From the NCBI GenBank assembly GCA_947495165.1, contig CANLXM010000002.1:682001-746000 (forward strand): a stretch of DNA of 64,000 bases, given 5' to 3'. Numbering within the stretch: the first letter of the stretch is position 1; every line of letters begins with the position of its first letter. This document shows positions 15,687-26,091 of this stretch, one piece after another. Below the pieces are notes generated by a model. The model worked only from the letters and a program-made list of their open reading frames with translations. It did not search any database and had not been told where the DNA came from. The position numbers and the translations under genes are program-made. The stretch comes from an uncultured Cellulomonadaceae bacterium (GTDB lineage: Bacteria; Actinomycetota; Actinomycetes; Actinomycetales; Cellulomonadaceae).

Positions 15687-16697
15687 ATGCCCCGCGCCCG
15701 CCACCGCCCCGTCGCGCGCCTCGTCGCGCTCGGCGTCGTGGCCGGGCTCGTCGGCTGCACCCCCGCGAGCGCGAGCCCGGACCACCTCACCCTCGTGGGC
15801 TTCGCCGTCGTGCGCGCCGGGCACCTCGAGGCGCGCGAGTCGTGGGCCGAGACTCCGGCCGGTGCGGGCATCGGCTGGTCGAGCGCGTTCGGCGCGTCCG
15901 GCGACCAGAGCCGCGCGGTCGCCTCCGGACTGCCGGCCGACGTCGTCCACCTGTCCGTGCGCGCCGACGTCGAGCGGCTCGTCGCCGCGGGCCGCGTGGA
16001 CGAGACCTGGGACGACGGCCCCGAGGGCGGCATCGCGTCGCAGTCCGTCGTCGTGCTCGTGGTGCGGCCGGGGAACCCGCTCGGGGTCAGCGACTGGGCC
16101 GACCTGACGGCGCCGGGTGTCGAGGTCGTGACGCCCAACCCCGGATCCTCGGGGGCCGCGCGCTGGAACGTGCTCGCCGCCTGGGCGAGCGCAGGCGGGT
16201 CGCTGGCGCCGACGGCGGGCCCGGCGGCCGGCGAGGACTACCTGGCCGCCCTGCTGAGCAACGTCGTCGCCTATCCGGGCAGCGGCCGCGACGCGACCAC
16301 CGCCTTCGCCGCCGGGACGGGCGACGTGCTGATCTCGACCGAGAACGAGGCCATCCTCGCCCGCCAGCGCGGCGAGGACGTCGAGTACGTGATCCCCCCG
16401 ACGACGTTCCTCGTGCAGAACCCCGCGGCCGTCACGACGGGTGCGCCCGCGAGCGCGCAGGACTACCTCGACCACCTGCGCGGCCCCGAGGGGCAGCGCG
16501 CCCTCGCCTCGACGGGCTTCCGCCCGCTCGGTGACGTCGGCGACGTCGTCGTCCCCGGGGCGAGCGACCCCGCGCGTCCGTTCCCCGAGCCCTCGCGGCT
16601 GATCACGCTCGACGACGTCGGCGGCTGGGCCGCGGTCGACGCGCACCTGTTCGGGTCCGACGGCGTCGTGACGCGGCTCCAGCAGGCCGGCGCGTGA
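15687..16697 (+). CDS. sbp: sulfate ABC transporter substrate-binding lipoprotein
   Basis: A 336-residue periplasmic-type binding protein. Residues 1-24 form a lipoprotein signal (RLVALGVVAGLVGC, lipobox LVGC). The mature part matches Sbp/CysP: LTLVGFAVVRAGH, GASGDQSRAVASGLPADVV, VVRPGNP, and TPNPGSSGAARWN, the loop that wraps the oxyanion. It captures sulfate (or thiosulfate) outside the membrane for the permease encoded next. AGGAG 6 bases before the ATG supports the start. It overlaps cysT by 4 bases (GTGA). Confidence 0.94.
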   Translation: MPRARHRPVARLVALGVVAGLVGCTPASASPDHLTLVGFAVVRAGHLEARESWAETPAGAGIGWSSAFGASGDQSRAVASGLPADVVHLSVRADVERLVAAGRVDETWDDGPEGGIASQSVVVLVVRPGNPLGVSDWADLTAPGVEVVTPNPGSSGAARWNVLAAWASAGGSLAPTAGPAAGEDYLAALLSNVVAYPGSGRDATTAFAAGTGDVLISTENEAILARQRGEDVEYVIPPTTFLVQNPAAVTTGAPASAQDYLDHLRGPEGQRALASTGFRPLGDVGDVVVPGASDPARPFPEPSRLITLDDVGGWAAVDAHLFGSDGVVTRLQQAGA

Positions 16698-17512
16698 CCG
16701 CCGTCGCCGCGCCGGCCCGCACGCGGCGGTCCCCGAGCGCACCTGCCCGCGTGGGCCTCGGCGTCGGCGTGCTGTGGTTCAGCGTGCTCGCCCTGCTGCC
16801 GCTCGTCGCGGTGGTCGTGGAGACGTCGGCGGGCGGATGGGCCGGGTTCGCCGCGACCATCACCGACGCACAGACCGCCGCGGCGCTGCGGCTCACGGTC
16901 ACCCAGGCGGTCGGCGTGACCGCCGTCAACGTCGTCATGGGGACGCTCATCGCCTGGGTGCTGGTGCGGGACCCGTTCCCCGGGCGGCGCGCCGTCGAGG
17001 TGCTGATCGACATCCCCTTCGCGCTGCCCACGATCGTCGCCGGGCTCGTCCTGCTCTCGCTCTACGGCCCCGGGAGCCCGCTCGGGATCGACGTCGCCGC
17101 GACCGAGGCTGCCGTCACCCTCGCCCTGCTGTTCGTCACGCTGCCGTTCGTCGTGCGGACCGTGCAGCCGGTGCTCGCCGAGCTCGACGCCGACGTCGAG
17201 CAGGCCGCGGCGTCCCTGGGCGCGAGCCCGCTGACGATCCTGCGGCGGATCGTCGCGCCGGCGCTCGCCCCCGCCGTCGCCGCCGGGGCCGCGCTCTCGT
17301 TCGCGCGCGCGCTGAGCGAGTACGGGGCCCTCGTGCTGCTCTCGGGCAACCTGCCGATGCGCACGGAGGTCGCCTCGGTGCGCATCCTGTCCTACCTCGA
17401 GAGCGGCGACCAGACCTCGGCCGCAGCCGTCGCGACCCTCCTGCTCGGCGTCTCGCTGCTCGCGATCGTCACGCTCGAGCTGATCGGCCGGGCGGCGGTG
17501 CGCCGTGGTTAG
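16694..17512 (+). CDS. cysT: sulfate ABC transporter permease CysT
   Basis: A 272-residue membrane protein with six hydrophobic segments. The cytoplasmic EAA loop that contacts the ATPase is AAASLGASPLTILRRIVAPAL, split here by residues about 170-190. The CysT-type stretch RALSEYGALVLLSGNLP follows. It forms the membrane channel with CysW for ATP-driven sulfate uptake. The start GTG overlaps the sbp stop, and the end overlaps cysW by 8 bases, so the four genes are translationally coupled. Confidence 0.95.
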   Translation: MTAVAAPARTRRSPSAPARVGLGVGVLWFSVLALLPLVAVVVETSAGGWAGFAATITDAQTAAALRLTVTQAVGVTAVNVVMGTLIAWVLVRDPFPGRRAVEVLIDIPFALPTIVAGLVLLSLYGPGSPLGIDVAATEAAVTLALLFVTLPFVVRTVQPVLAELDADVEQAAASLGASPLTILRRIVAPALAPAVAAGAALSFARALSEYGALVLLSGNLPMRTEVASVRILSYLESGDQTSAAAVATLLLGVSLLAIVTLELIGRAAVRRG

Positions 17513-18299
17513 CTGGCGGCACGCCCGGCGGCTCGTCGTCGTCGGCTACCTGGTGCTCCTCGTGGGCTGGCCCATGAGCCTGGTCGTGCAAGCGACGTTC
17601 GCCGACGGCCTCGACACTCTCGCACGCACGCTCGGCGACCCGGCCGTGCGCAGCGCCCTCGGGCTCACGGTGGTCGTCGCCGCGTGCGCCGTCGTCGTGA
17701 ACACGGTCTTCGGCGTCGGGATGTCGCTCCTGCTCGTGCGCACCGAGTTCCGCGGCAAGCGCGTGCTGTCCGCGCTGCTGGACCTGCCCCTGTCCGTGTC
17801 CCCCGTCGTCGTCGGGCTCGCCCTCGTCCTGGCCTACGGGCAGGACGGCTGGTTCGGACCCGCGCTCGAGGGCGCCGGGTTCCGCGTCGTGTTCGCGCTG
17901 CCGGGGATCGTGCTGGCGACGGCGTTCGTGTCGCTGCCCCTCGTGATCCGCGAGGTCGTGCCGGTCCTCACCGAGATCGGCACCGACGAGGAGCAGGCAG
18001 CCCGGAGCCTGGGCGCCGGGGCGTGGCCGACGTTCTGGCGCATCACGCTGCCCGCGATCAAGTGGGCCGTGGTCTACGGCGTCGTGCTCACCATGGCGCG
18101 GTCCCTCGGGGAGTTCGGCGCCGTGAAGATCGTCTCGGGGAACCTCGAGGGCGCCACCCAGACCGCCACCCTGCTCGTCGAGCAGCGCTACCAGGACTTC
18201 GACCAGGGGGCCGCGTACGCGACCGCGTTCCTGCTCGCCGCCGTCTCCGTCGCCTGCATCGTCGTCGTCTCGTTCCTGCGTCCCGAGGAGAAGCCATGA
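17505..18299 (+). CDS. cysW: sulfate ABC transporter permease CysW
   Basis: A 264-residue six-helix permease, partner of CysT. The EAA loop is [19 protein letters not shown] and the CysW signature [12 protein letters not shown] follows. GTG start at 17505, inside the end of cysT. It ends in an ATGA overlap with cysA. Together the pair moves sulfate for cysteine and methionine synthesis. Confidence 0.95.
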   Translation: MVSWRHARRLVVVGYLVLLVGWPMSLVVQATFADGLDTLARTLGDPAVRSALGLTVVVAACAVVVNTVFGVGMSLLLVRTEFRGKRVLSALLDLPLSVSPVVVGLALVLAYGQDGWFGPALEGAGFRVVFALPGIVLATAFVSLPLVIREVVPVLTEIGTDEEQAARSLGAGAWPTFWRITLPAIKWAVVYGVVLTMARSLGEFGAVKIVSGNLEGATQTATLLVEQRYQDFDQGAAYATAFLLAAVSVACIVVVSFLRPEEKP

Positions 18300-19282
18300 G
18301 CATCGAGGTCCGCTCCGTCAGCAAGAGGTTCGGGAGCTTCGCCGCGCTCGACGACGTCTCGGTGTCGTTGCCGACCGGGCAGCTGACCGCGCTGCTCGGG
18401 CCGTCCGGGGGCGGCAAGTCCACCCTGCTGCGGATCATCGCCGGGCTCGAGGACGCCGACGCGGGCACCGTCGAGATCGAGGGGCGCGACGCCACGCGGC
18501 TGCCCGCCCAGCAGCGCAACGTCGGCTTCGTGTTCCAGCACTACGCCGCGTTCAAGCACATGAGCGTGGCCAAGAACGTCGCGTTCGGGCTCGAGATCCG
18601 CAAGGTCGCCAAGGAGGAGGTCCGCGAGCGCGTCGATGAGCTGCTGCGGCTGGTGCACCTCGAGCAGTTCGCCGACCGTCGCCCGTCCCAGCTCTCCGGG
18701 GGCCAGCGCCAGCGGATGGCGCTCGCGCGGGCGCTCGCCGTGCGGCCCAGCGTGCTGCTGCTCGACGAGCCGTTCGGGGCGCTGGACGCCCAGGTGCGCA
18801 AGGAGCTGCGCGAGTGGCTGCGGCGCCTGCACGACGAGTTCCCCGTCACCACCGTGTTCGTCACGCACGACCAGGAGGAGGCGCTCGAGGTCGCGGACGA
18901 GATCGTCGTGATCAACGCCGGCCGGGTCGAGCAGGTCGGGTCGCCCGACTCCCTGTACGACACCCCGGCGAGCGCGTTCGTGATGAGCTTCCTGGGCCCG
19001 GTGACGACGCTCGACGGCGCGCTCGTCCGACCGCACGACGTGGAGCTGGTGGCGGCCGGTCACGGTGTCGCGGGGGAGGTCGTGCGGGTCGCGCGGATCG
19101 GCTTCGAGGTGCGCGTCGAGGTGCGGACCGCCGACGGGCGCACGGACCTCGCGCTGACGCGGTCGGCCGCGCGGGCCCGGGGGATCACGGTCGGCGAGCA
19201 GGTCTGGGTCGCGCTCGCCGCGGGCGCGACGTCGGTGCCGGCTCCCGGTACGGCTCCGCGCGCCCTCGTGCCCGCGCGCTGA
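18296..19282 (+). CDS. cysA: sulfate ABC transporter ATP-binding protein
   Basis: A 328-residue ATPase. Walker [10 protein letters not shown] is at about residues 36-44, Q-loop [14 protein letters not shown], signature [15 protein letters not shown], Walker [13 protein letters not shown], and switch [17 protein letters not shown]-terminal TOBE-like domain (about residues 240-328) is typical of CysA/PotA ATPases. It energises CysT/CysW. The ATG at 18296 overlaps the cysW stop; a longer upstream open frame was rejected because the ATPase fold begins at [10 protein letters not shown]. Confidence 0.96.
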   Translation: MSIEVRSVSKRFGSFAALDDVSVSLPTGQLTALLGPSGGGKSTLLRIIAGLEDADAGTVEIEGRDATRLPAQQRNVGFVFQHYAAFKHMSVAKNVAFGLEIRKVAKEEVRERVDELLRLVHLEQFADRRPSQLSGGQRQRMALARALAVRPSVLLLDEPFGALDAQVRKELREWLRRLHDEFPVTTVFVTHDQEEALEVADEIVVINAGRVEQVGSPDSLYDTPASAFVMSFLGPVTTLDGALVRPHDVELVAAGHGVAGEVVRVARIGFEVRVEVRTADGRTDLALTRSAARARGITVGEQVWVALAAGATSVPAPGTAPRALVPAR

Positions 19283-19308
19283 GCTCGCGACTGGCAGGAT
19301 CAGGAGCC

Positions 19309-20250
19309 ATGACGCCACCGCTGCCCGCCACCGTCCGCCGCGAACCGGGGATCGGCGGCGCCGACCTGCTGATCGTCGAGACCCCGGGCAGCACCGCGCG
19401 CATCCACACCTACGGCGCGCACGTCGTCTCGTGGGTCCCGCGGGGCGCCGCGGACGTGCTGTGGCTCTCACCGCTGGCCGACAGCCCCCCCGGCGCGGCG
19501 ATCCGCGGCGGCATCCCGCTGTGCTTCCCGTGGTTCGGGCCGCACCCGACCGGCGGCGGGGCCGCGCACGGCTTCGCGCGGGTGTCGGTCTGGCGGCTGG
19601 TCGAGGCGGCGTCGGCGGCGGCGTCGGCGTCGGCGCCCGACGGCGACCTGGGCGCGGCGGACGGCGGGCACGCGGCGGACGACGTCGCGCTCACGCTCGA
19701 GCTGACCGAGCAGGACGTCGACCCCACGCTCGCCACCGCCTGGCCGCACCCGTTCACGGCACGGCTGCGCGTCGTCGTCGGGCGGCGCCTGACGCTGTCG
19801 CTCACGGTCACGAACACCGGCGACCACCCGATCACCGTGTCCGAGGCCCTGCACACCTACCTCGCTGTGGGCGACGTGCGTCGCGCCGAGGTCCGCGGGC
19901 TCGAGGGCACCGTCCACGTGGACGCAGCCGACGGCGGAGCGCGGCGGACCTTGCCGGGCCCCGTCGCGATCGAGGGGGAGACCGACCGCGTCTACCTCGG
20001 CACGACGGCACCCGTTCACGTCGTCGAGCCGGGCCGCCCCACGGTCAGCGTCGCCAAGTCAGGGTCGGGGTCGACCGTCGTGTGGAACCCCGGGCCCGAG
20101 CGCGCCGCGGCGATGCGCGACCTCCCCGACGACGCGTGGACCTCGATGCTCTGCGTCGAGACGGCCAACGCCCTCGACGACGCCCTGCGCCTCGCGCCGG
20201 GCGAGACGCACACCATGACCACCCGGATCAGCGCCGCGGGCGAGGCCTAG
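19309..20250 (+). CDS. D-hexose-6-phosphate mutarotase (YeaD type)
   Basis: A 313-residue aldose epimerase fold protein. Family marks include GAHVVSWVPRGAADVLWLS, IRGGIPLCFPWFGPH (conserved substrate loop), AHGFARVSVW, the catalytic His in SEALHTYLAVGDV and the final MLCVETANA with the catalytic Glu region. It interconverts the anomers of glucose-6-phosphate. An Ala-rich, low-complexity insert lies at about residues 99-128. AGGAG 4 bases before the ATG supports the start. Its stop codon shares a CTAG with the convergent gene. Confidence 0.94.
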   Translation: MTPPLPATVRREPGIGGADLLIVETPGSTARIHTYGAHVVSWVPRGAADVLWLSPLADSPPGAAIRGGIPLCFPWFGPHPTGGGAAHGFARVSVWRLVEAASAAASASAPDGDLGAADGGHAADDVALTLELTEQDVDPTLATAWPHPFTARLRVVVGRRLTLSLTVTNTGDHPITVSEALHTYLAVGDVRRAEVRGLEGTVHVDAADGGARRTLPGPVAIEGETDRVYLGTTAPVHVVEPGRPTVSVAKSGSGSTVVWNPGPERAAAMRDLPDDAWTSMLCVETANALDDALRLAPGETHTMTTRISAAGEA

Positions 20251-20570
20251 GGCTGCTGCCTGCGCCGGCGCACCGACCGGCGGTCGAGCAGCACGGCGAC
20301 GACGGCGGCGATCAGCACGCCCGCGGCCATGAGCTCGGTGACGAAGATCGCGAGGGTCCAGCCGCGGTCGTGCGACGGGAAGACGATCAGCCCGACGACG
20401 AGGCCGACCACGACCCCCGTCAGCGCACCCGTCCACAGGAACGCGCCGAACCGCGGCGCACGCCGCACGGACCCGGGATCCACGAGCTCCACCACGGGGG
20501 CGGTCTCCGCGACGTCCTCGACCGGATTGGCGTCGTCGTCGCTGGCGGGCGGGAGCGGTGCGTCAGTCAC
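20247..20570 (-). CDS. small two-helix membrane protein
   Basis: A 107-residue protein I cannot assign to a named family. An acidic N-terminal region (SDDDANPVEDVAETAPVVELVDPG) precedes two transmembrane helices, about residues 45-66 (LWTGALTGVVVGLVVGLIVF) and 74-97, and an Arg-rich tail. Starts at GTG with TAGGCT (20577-20582) 6 bases upstream, a leaderless promoter. It is convergent with the mutarotase and tandem with the SCP2-like gene. Confidence 0.8.
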   Translation of the reverse strand: MTDAPLPPASDDDANPVEDVAETAPVVELVDPGSVRRAPRFGAFLWTGALTGVVVGLVVGLIVFPSHDRGWTLAIFVTELMAAGVLIAAVVAVLLDRRSVRRRRQQP

Positions 20571-20579
20571 AGGACGAGC

Positions 20580-20954
20580 CTAACCGCGGCGGCGGGCGGC
20601 CTGGAGCGGGAGCAGGTGGGAGATGTCGGCGCGGTCGCCCGACGCGCGCAGGCGGCCCGCCGTCCGCGCGTCCGCCCAGGTCAGCTCGCCTGCCGCCAGG
20701 GCGAGCCAGGTCTGCGGGTCGGTCTCGACGACGTTCGGCGGTGTGCCGCGCGTGTGGCGCGGGCCCTCGACGGCCTGGACCGCGCCGTCGGGCGGGACGC
20801 GCACCTCGACGCTGCGCCCGGGGGCGACGTCGGCCAGCTCCTCGAGCGTGAAACGCACGGCGGTCGCGCGCGTGGCGCGGTCGTCCGCGCCGTCCTGCCA
20901 GCGGGCCAGCGCGGCACGGCCGTCGGCAGGATCGGTACGACGACGCGGAGGCAT
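20580..20954 (-). CDS. sterol carrier (SCP2-like) family protein
   Basis: A 124-residue protein of the actinobacterial 'sterol carrier family' group. The SCP2-like core runs AVRFTLEELADVAPGRSVEVRVPP...VVETDPQTWLALAAGELTWADA, ending in SGDRADISHLLPL. Such domains bind lipids or act as small fold partners; the true role here is unknown. The start at 20954 has TACGAT 6 bases upstream (20961-20966), a leaderless layout, so longer readings were rejected. This gene usually sits next to purF in actinobacteria; here the sulfate transporter genes lie between. Confidence 0.9.
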   Translation of the reverse strand: MPPRRRTDPADGRAALARWQDGADDRATRATAVRFTLEELADVAPGRSVEVRVPPDGAVQAVEGPRHTRGTPPNVVETDPQTWLALAAGELTWADARTAGRLRASGDRADISHLLPLQAARRRG

Positions 20955-20988
20955 GGACCGATCGTAGGCCGCAGTGGCACGCTGAAGC

Positions 20989-21597
20989 ATGAGCACCGAC
21001 GACGGAGCACCGATGCCCGACTTCGCCCACCTCGGACCCGTGCCGATCGACTGGAACGCGGAGCTCGTCGAGCAGCTCGCGTGGCACTGGGACGAGCACC
21101 TGCGGGGTCGGCTGGCCGGGATGACCGACGACGAGTACTTCTGGGAGCCCGTCGCCGGCTGCTGGAGCGTGCGGCCGCGGGGGACGTCGTCAGCTCCTGT
21201 GGCTGTCGGCGGCGGGGCGATGACGATCGACTTCGCCATCCCCGAGCCGGTCCCCGCCCCCGTGACGACGATCGCCTGGCGGATCGGCCACCTGCTCGTC
21301 GGCGTGCTCGGGGAGCGGCTGGCCTCGCACTTCGGCGGCGCCCGAGTGAGCTACGAGTCGTACGACTACCCCGAGACGGCCGCAGCCGCGCTCGAGCGGC
21401 TCGACGTCCTGGTCCAGGCCTGGCTCACGGCGATACGGGACCTCGGGGACGACGGGCTCGCCCGCCCGTGCGGCCCGGCCGAGGGGCCGTTCGCGGACGC
21501 CCCGCTCGCGAAGCTCGTGCTGCACATCCACCGGGAGATGATCCACCACCTGGCCGAGGTCGCCCTGCTGCGCGACCTGTACGCGCACCGCGGTTGA
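20989..21597 (+). CDS. DinB family protein
   Basis: A 202-residue member of the DinB/YfiT superfamily. Metal-binding histidines are visible in WRIGHLL and in the C-terminal HREMIHHLAEVALLRDLY helix. These four-helix proteins are often thiol S-transferases using mycothiol or bacillithiol, but substrates are mostly unknown. It is divergent from the SCP2-like gene with a 34-base shared promoter gap. Second MDMI/DinB-superfamily gene in the window (the other starts at 4056). Confidence 0.88.
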   Translation: MSTDDGAPMPDFAHLGPVPIDWNAELVEQLAWHWDEHLRGRLAGMTDDEYFWEPVAGCWSVRPRGTSSAPVAVGGGAMTIDFAIPEPVPAPVTTIAWRIGHLLVGVLGERLASHFGGARVSYESYDYPETAAAALERLDVLVQAWLTAIRDLGDDGLARPCGPAEGPFADAPLAKLVLHIHREMIHHLAEVALLRDLYAHRG

Positions 21598-21612
21598 CGT
21601 GCGCGCGGGACC

Positions 21613-23085
21613 TCAGACCAGCGCGAACTCCACCGCGCGGTCCTCGACGGACGCCCGCACGAGGCGCACCCGCACGTCCTCGCCGAGCGGCACCTCCGCC
21701 CCCGTGACACGCCCCCGCACCGCCGGCTGGGCGAGCATCACGACGCCCGACGACGCCGAGCCGTTCGTGTCCACGACGACCGCGTCGAACTCCTCGCCCT
21801 CGCGCCCGCGCAGCACCGCGGCCTCCACGATGTCGAGGCAGCCGCGCTCGTAGCTGCTCGCGCGCTGGCTGCCGCTCGCCATCTGGGCGCCGAGCTCTGG
21901 CATCGCGTCGAGCACCCACGACGGCACCGGCTCGCCCGCGCACAGGGCGACGCAGATCTCGAGCCCGAACCGGTCGACCAGCCGGCGCAGCGGGGCGGTG
22001 ACGTGCGCATACTCGGCGGCGATCGCCGCGTGCCGCGTGGCGTCCGACGCCTCGACGGCCTCGACGAACGCGAGGTACCCGGACCCGCGGAACAGGCTCA
22101 TCGCCTCGGTCATGAACGCCGCGTGCGCCGCGACCCGCGAGTCGAGGGTCTCGAGCAGCTCGGCATAGGAGGAGTCCCGCGGCCAGTCGATGCCGAGCCC
22201 GTGGGCCGCCCGCCGCAGCCGCGCGACGTCGCGCTCCTCCGCGGGCGGCAGCGTGCGCAGGACCCCGACGCCCCCGCGACGCATCACCTGGGCGGCGGCG
22301 ATCCCCGTCGCCAGGCTGAGCTGCGCGTTCCAGCCCTCGACGGGCAGCACGGAGCGGAACGCGAGCCGCAGCCCACCCTCGTCGTCCGCCTCGATCTCCT
22401 GCTCGGGCACGTCGAGGGAGACGCCGCCGCGCGCCCGCTCGCGCTCCTCGCGCAGGCCACCGACCACGGGCAGCAGCGCCAGCATCGGGTGCGCGGTCAG
22501 CAGCGGGCTCGCCTCCCCGGCGTCGATGCCCTCCTGCACCTCGGCGTAGGTGAGGCGCGCGCGGCTGCGGACCAACGAGCGGCGCACGGTCGCGTCGGCG
22601 ATCTTCCCGCCAGTGTCGAGCGCGATCTGCCAGACGAGCGCGAACCGGTCGACGTCCGGCAGCAGGCTGCCGACGCCCTCGGAGAGCACCGCGGGGTGCA
22701 GCGGGATGCGCTCGTCCGGCCCGTACACGGTCGTGGCACGTGCGCGGGTCTCGGCGTCGAGCGCCGAGCCCGGCTCGACCAGCCGACCGACGTCGGCGAT
22801 CGCGTAATGCAGGACGTAGCCGTCGTCCTCGCGCGACAGGTGCAGCGCCTGGTCGAGGTCCATCGACCCCGGCGGGTCGATCGTCACGAAGGCCATCGCG
22901 CGCAGGTCGGCGACGCCGTCCGGCACCGGGCCGGCCAGCGCCGTGGCCACGCGCTCGGCGGTGCGCTCAGCCTCGGCCGTCACCTCCGGGCTGAAGCCCG
23001 CGGGCAGGTCGAGCTCGGCGCGGAGCCGGGCGAGGGAGGCCGCGACGTCGTCGGGGGCCACGGTGTCGAGTCGTAGGTGTCGCAC
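21613..23085 (-). CDS. RNB domain 3'-5' exoribonuclease
   Basis: A 490-residue protein dominated by the RNase II/R catalytic RNB domain. The catalytic Asp cluster is in FVTIDPPGSMDLDQALHL (about residues 68-85), followed by YAIADVGRLVEPGSALD and the YGPDERIPLHP stretch. It hydrolyses RNA from the 3' end. It lacks the N-terminal cold-shock domains of full RNase R, as is usual for this short actinobacterial form. GTG start with TAGGGT (23092-23097) 6 bases upstream, leaderless. Confidence 0.94.
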   Translation of the reverse strand: MRHLRLDTVAPDDVAASLARLRAELDLPAGFSPEVTAEAERTAERVATALAGPVPDGVADLRAMAFVTIDPPGSMDLDQALHLSREDDGYVLHYAIADVGRLVEPGSALDAETRARATTVYGPDERIPLHPAVLSEGVGSLLPDVDRFALVWQIALDTGGKIADATVRRSLVRSRARLTYAEVQEGIDAGEASPLLTAHPMLALLPVVGGLREERERARGGVSLDVPEQEIEADDEGGLRLAFRSVLPVEGWNAQLSLATGIAAAQVMRRGGVGVLRTLPPAEERDVARLRRAAHGLGIDWPRDSSYAELLETLDSRVAAHAAFMTEAMSLFRGSGYLAFVEAVEASDATRHAAIAAEYAHVTAPLRRLVDRFGLEICVALCAGEPVPSWVLDAMPELGAQMASGSQRASSYERGCLDIVEAAVLRGREGEEFDAVVVDTNGSASSGVVMLAQPAVRGRVTGAEVPLGEDVRVRLVRASVEDRAVEFALV

Positions 23086-23115
23086 GCCTCGACCCTAGGC
23101 GGCTGCGCGCGCAGA

Positions 23116-23178
23116 TGCGCCCCAGGAATGGGTGCCGGTCGTCCGCGTCCGCCGATCGGCACCCGTTCCTGGGGCGCA
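23116..23178. terminator. long 22-bp hairpin between GH6 gene and RNB gene
   Basis: Two 22-base arms (23116-23137 and 23157-23178) are complementary at every position, with one T-G wobble, around a 19-base spacer. The element lies 15 bases after the GH6 stop and 19 bases before the RNB -10 box. It most likely ends GH6 transcription. No T tract. Confidence 0.75.
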
Positions 23179-23192
23179 GGGGGTGCGAGGCG

Positions 23193-24236
23193 TCAGCGCG
23201 CCCTCCGGGCCACGAGTCCGAGCGCGTACTCGGTCCACCACGCCCCGGCGGCGGGACCACCGTTGCAGGTACCGTCGCTCTCACCCGGGCGCTTGACCCA
23301 CAGGTAGGCGTCGAGCCGCGAGCCGCCGACCCAGCGGGGCTTCACGCCGAGACCCTGGCCGGGTGGGTTGCACCACTGGGCGCCCGCGGTCGCCCGACCG
23401 TTGCGCGCGGTGTCGATCACGTAGTGCCGGTTCTTCGCCTTCACCCCGAGCTTGCCGAGCGCCTTCGACACCTTCTCGGCGTACGCGCGCTCGTTCTTGG
23501 TCGACTGGAAGTTCGAGACGTTCGTCGCGAAGCCGCGCGCCTTCGCGACGCCGGCGGCCTTGAGCCGCTTCGCCATGTCCGCAGGCGTGCGCCAGTTCGA
23601 GTGGCCCGCGTCGATGTACACGAGGGCGCCTGCGGCGGCGAGCTTGCCGACGGCGTACTTGAGCAGCCTGGCCCGCGTGGCGCCAGCGCAGTCGAGGCCG
23701 AGGGCGTCCGGCTCGAGCACGACGATCGCCTTGCTGCCTCGCAGGCCGGCGGACACCGCGCGGATCCATCGCTTGTACGTCGCGGCGTCGAACCCCCCGG
23801 ACGAGTAGCCGCCGCAGTCGCGGTCGGGGATCGCATAGAGGACGAGCTGCGGGACGGCCTTGGCCTTGCGCGCCTTGCGCACGTACGTCCGCACGTCCTT
23901 GCGGACTGTCGACGTCGGGTTCCCGGTGCCGAACCACTTCGCCTGGGCGGTGCGCGAGATGACCTTGAGCTTCTTCGCCTCGCTCGTCCGTCCCGCGCTC
24001 ACGGCCGCCCTGCGGGCCGTCTCGGCCTGGCTGTCCTTGTCGACGTAGAGCTTGCGCGCCTTCGTCGCGGTCGCGACGCCCCGCGCGCCCGACACGTGGG
24101 CGCCTGCGGCGGCCGCGGCGTCGGGCGCTGAGGGCAGGCGGTCGGTCCCGGCAGCGGCCGTCGCGCCGGGGAGGGCGAGGACCAGTGCCAGGGCGAGGGC
24201 GACGGAGGTGCGGCGGCGTCGGGCGGTGCGAGGCAT
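23193..24236 (-). CDS. GH6 family glycoside hydrolase (secreted cellulase)
   Basis: A 347-residue secreted enzyme. A signal peptide with a twin-Arg-like basic start (MPRTARRRRTSVALALALVLALP) covers about residues 1-30. Both GH6 signatures are present: VLYAIPDRDCGG and IVVLEPDALG, followed by VYIDAGHSNWR and PGQGLGVKPRW. GH6 enzymes cut beta-1,4-glucan with inversion. The protein is single-domain; no cellulose-binding module or linker is attached, unusual among secreted Cellulomonas cellulases. TACATT (24243-24248) 6 bases before the ATG indicates a leaderless mRNA. Endo- versus exo-action cannot be told. Confidence 0.93.
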   Translation of the reverse strand: MPRTARRRRTSVALALALVLALPGATAAAGTDRLPSAPDAAAAAGAHVSGARGVATATKARKLYVDKDSQAETARRAAVSAGRTSEAKKLKVISRTAQAKWFGTGNPTSTVRKDVRTYVRKARKAKAVPQLVLYAIPDRDCGGYSSGGFDAATYKRWIRAVSAGLRGSKAIVVLEPDALGLDCAGATRARLLKYAVGKLAAAGALVYIDAGHSNWRTPADMAKRLKAAGVAKARGFATNVSNFQSTKNERAYAEKVSKALGKLGVKAKNRHYVIDTARNGRATAGAQWCNPPGQGLGVKPRWVGGSRLDAYLWVKRPGESDGTCNGGPAAGAWWTEYALGLVARRAR

Positions 24237-24289
24237 GAGACGAATGTAGCGCCGATCCGCCGGGCGAAAAGGGAGCGCGGCGGCATGAC

Positions 24290-24324
24290 AGCGGGCGGGC
24301 CCCCTCACGAGGAGCCCGCCCGCT
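24290..24324 (-). terminator. gdhA terminator hairpin
   Basis: AGCGGGCGGGC (24290-24300) pairs perfectly with GCCCGCCCGCT (24314-24324) around a 13-base loop. It lies 73 bases past the gdhA stop and before the GH6 -10 box. Confidence 0.7.
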
Positions 24325-24396
24325 GGGGCGTCGCACACCCGGGTGAGGGGGCGACACAACCTCACGCGGCGTACCGCGTGCGGAGGCGGTGACCCG

Positions 24397-26091
<1,695 letters not shown>

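Noticed and set aside
13938..16697. 919-codon plus-strand frame running through purF antisense into the sulfate-binding protein
   Set aside because: The real gene starts at 15687 with AGGAG and a lipoprotein signal; upstream codons are the complement of purF.
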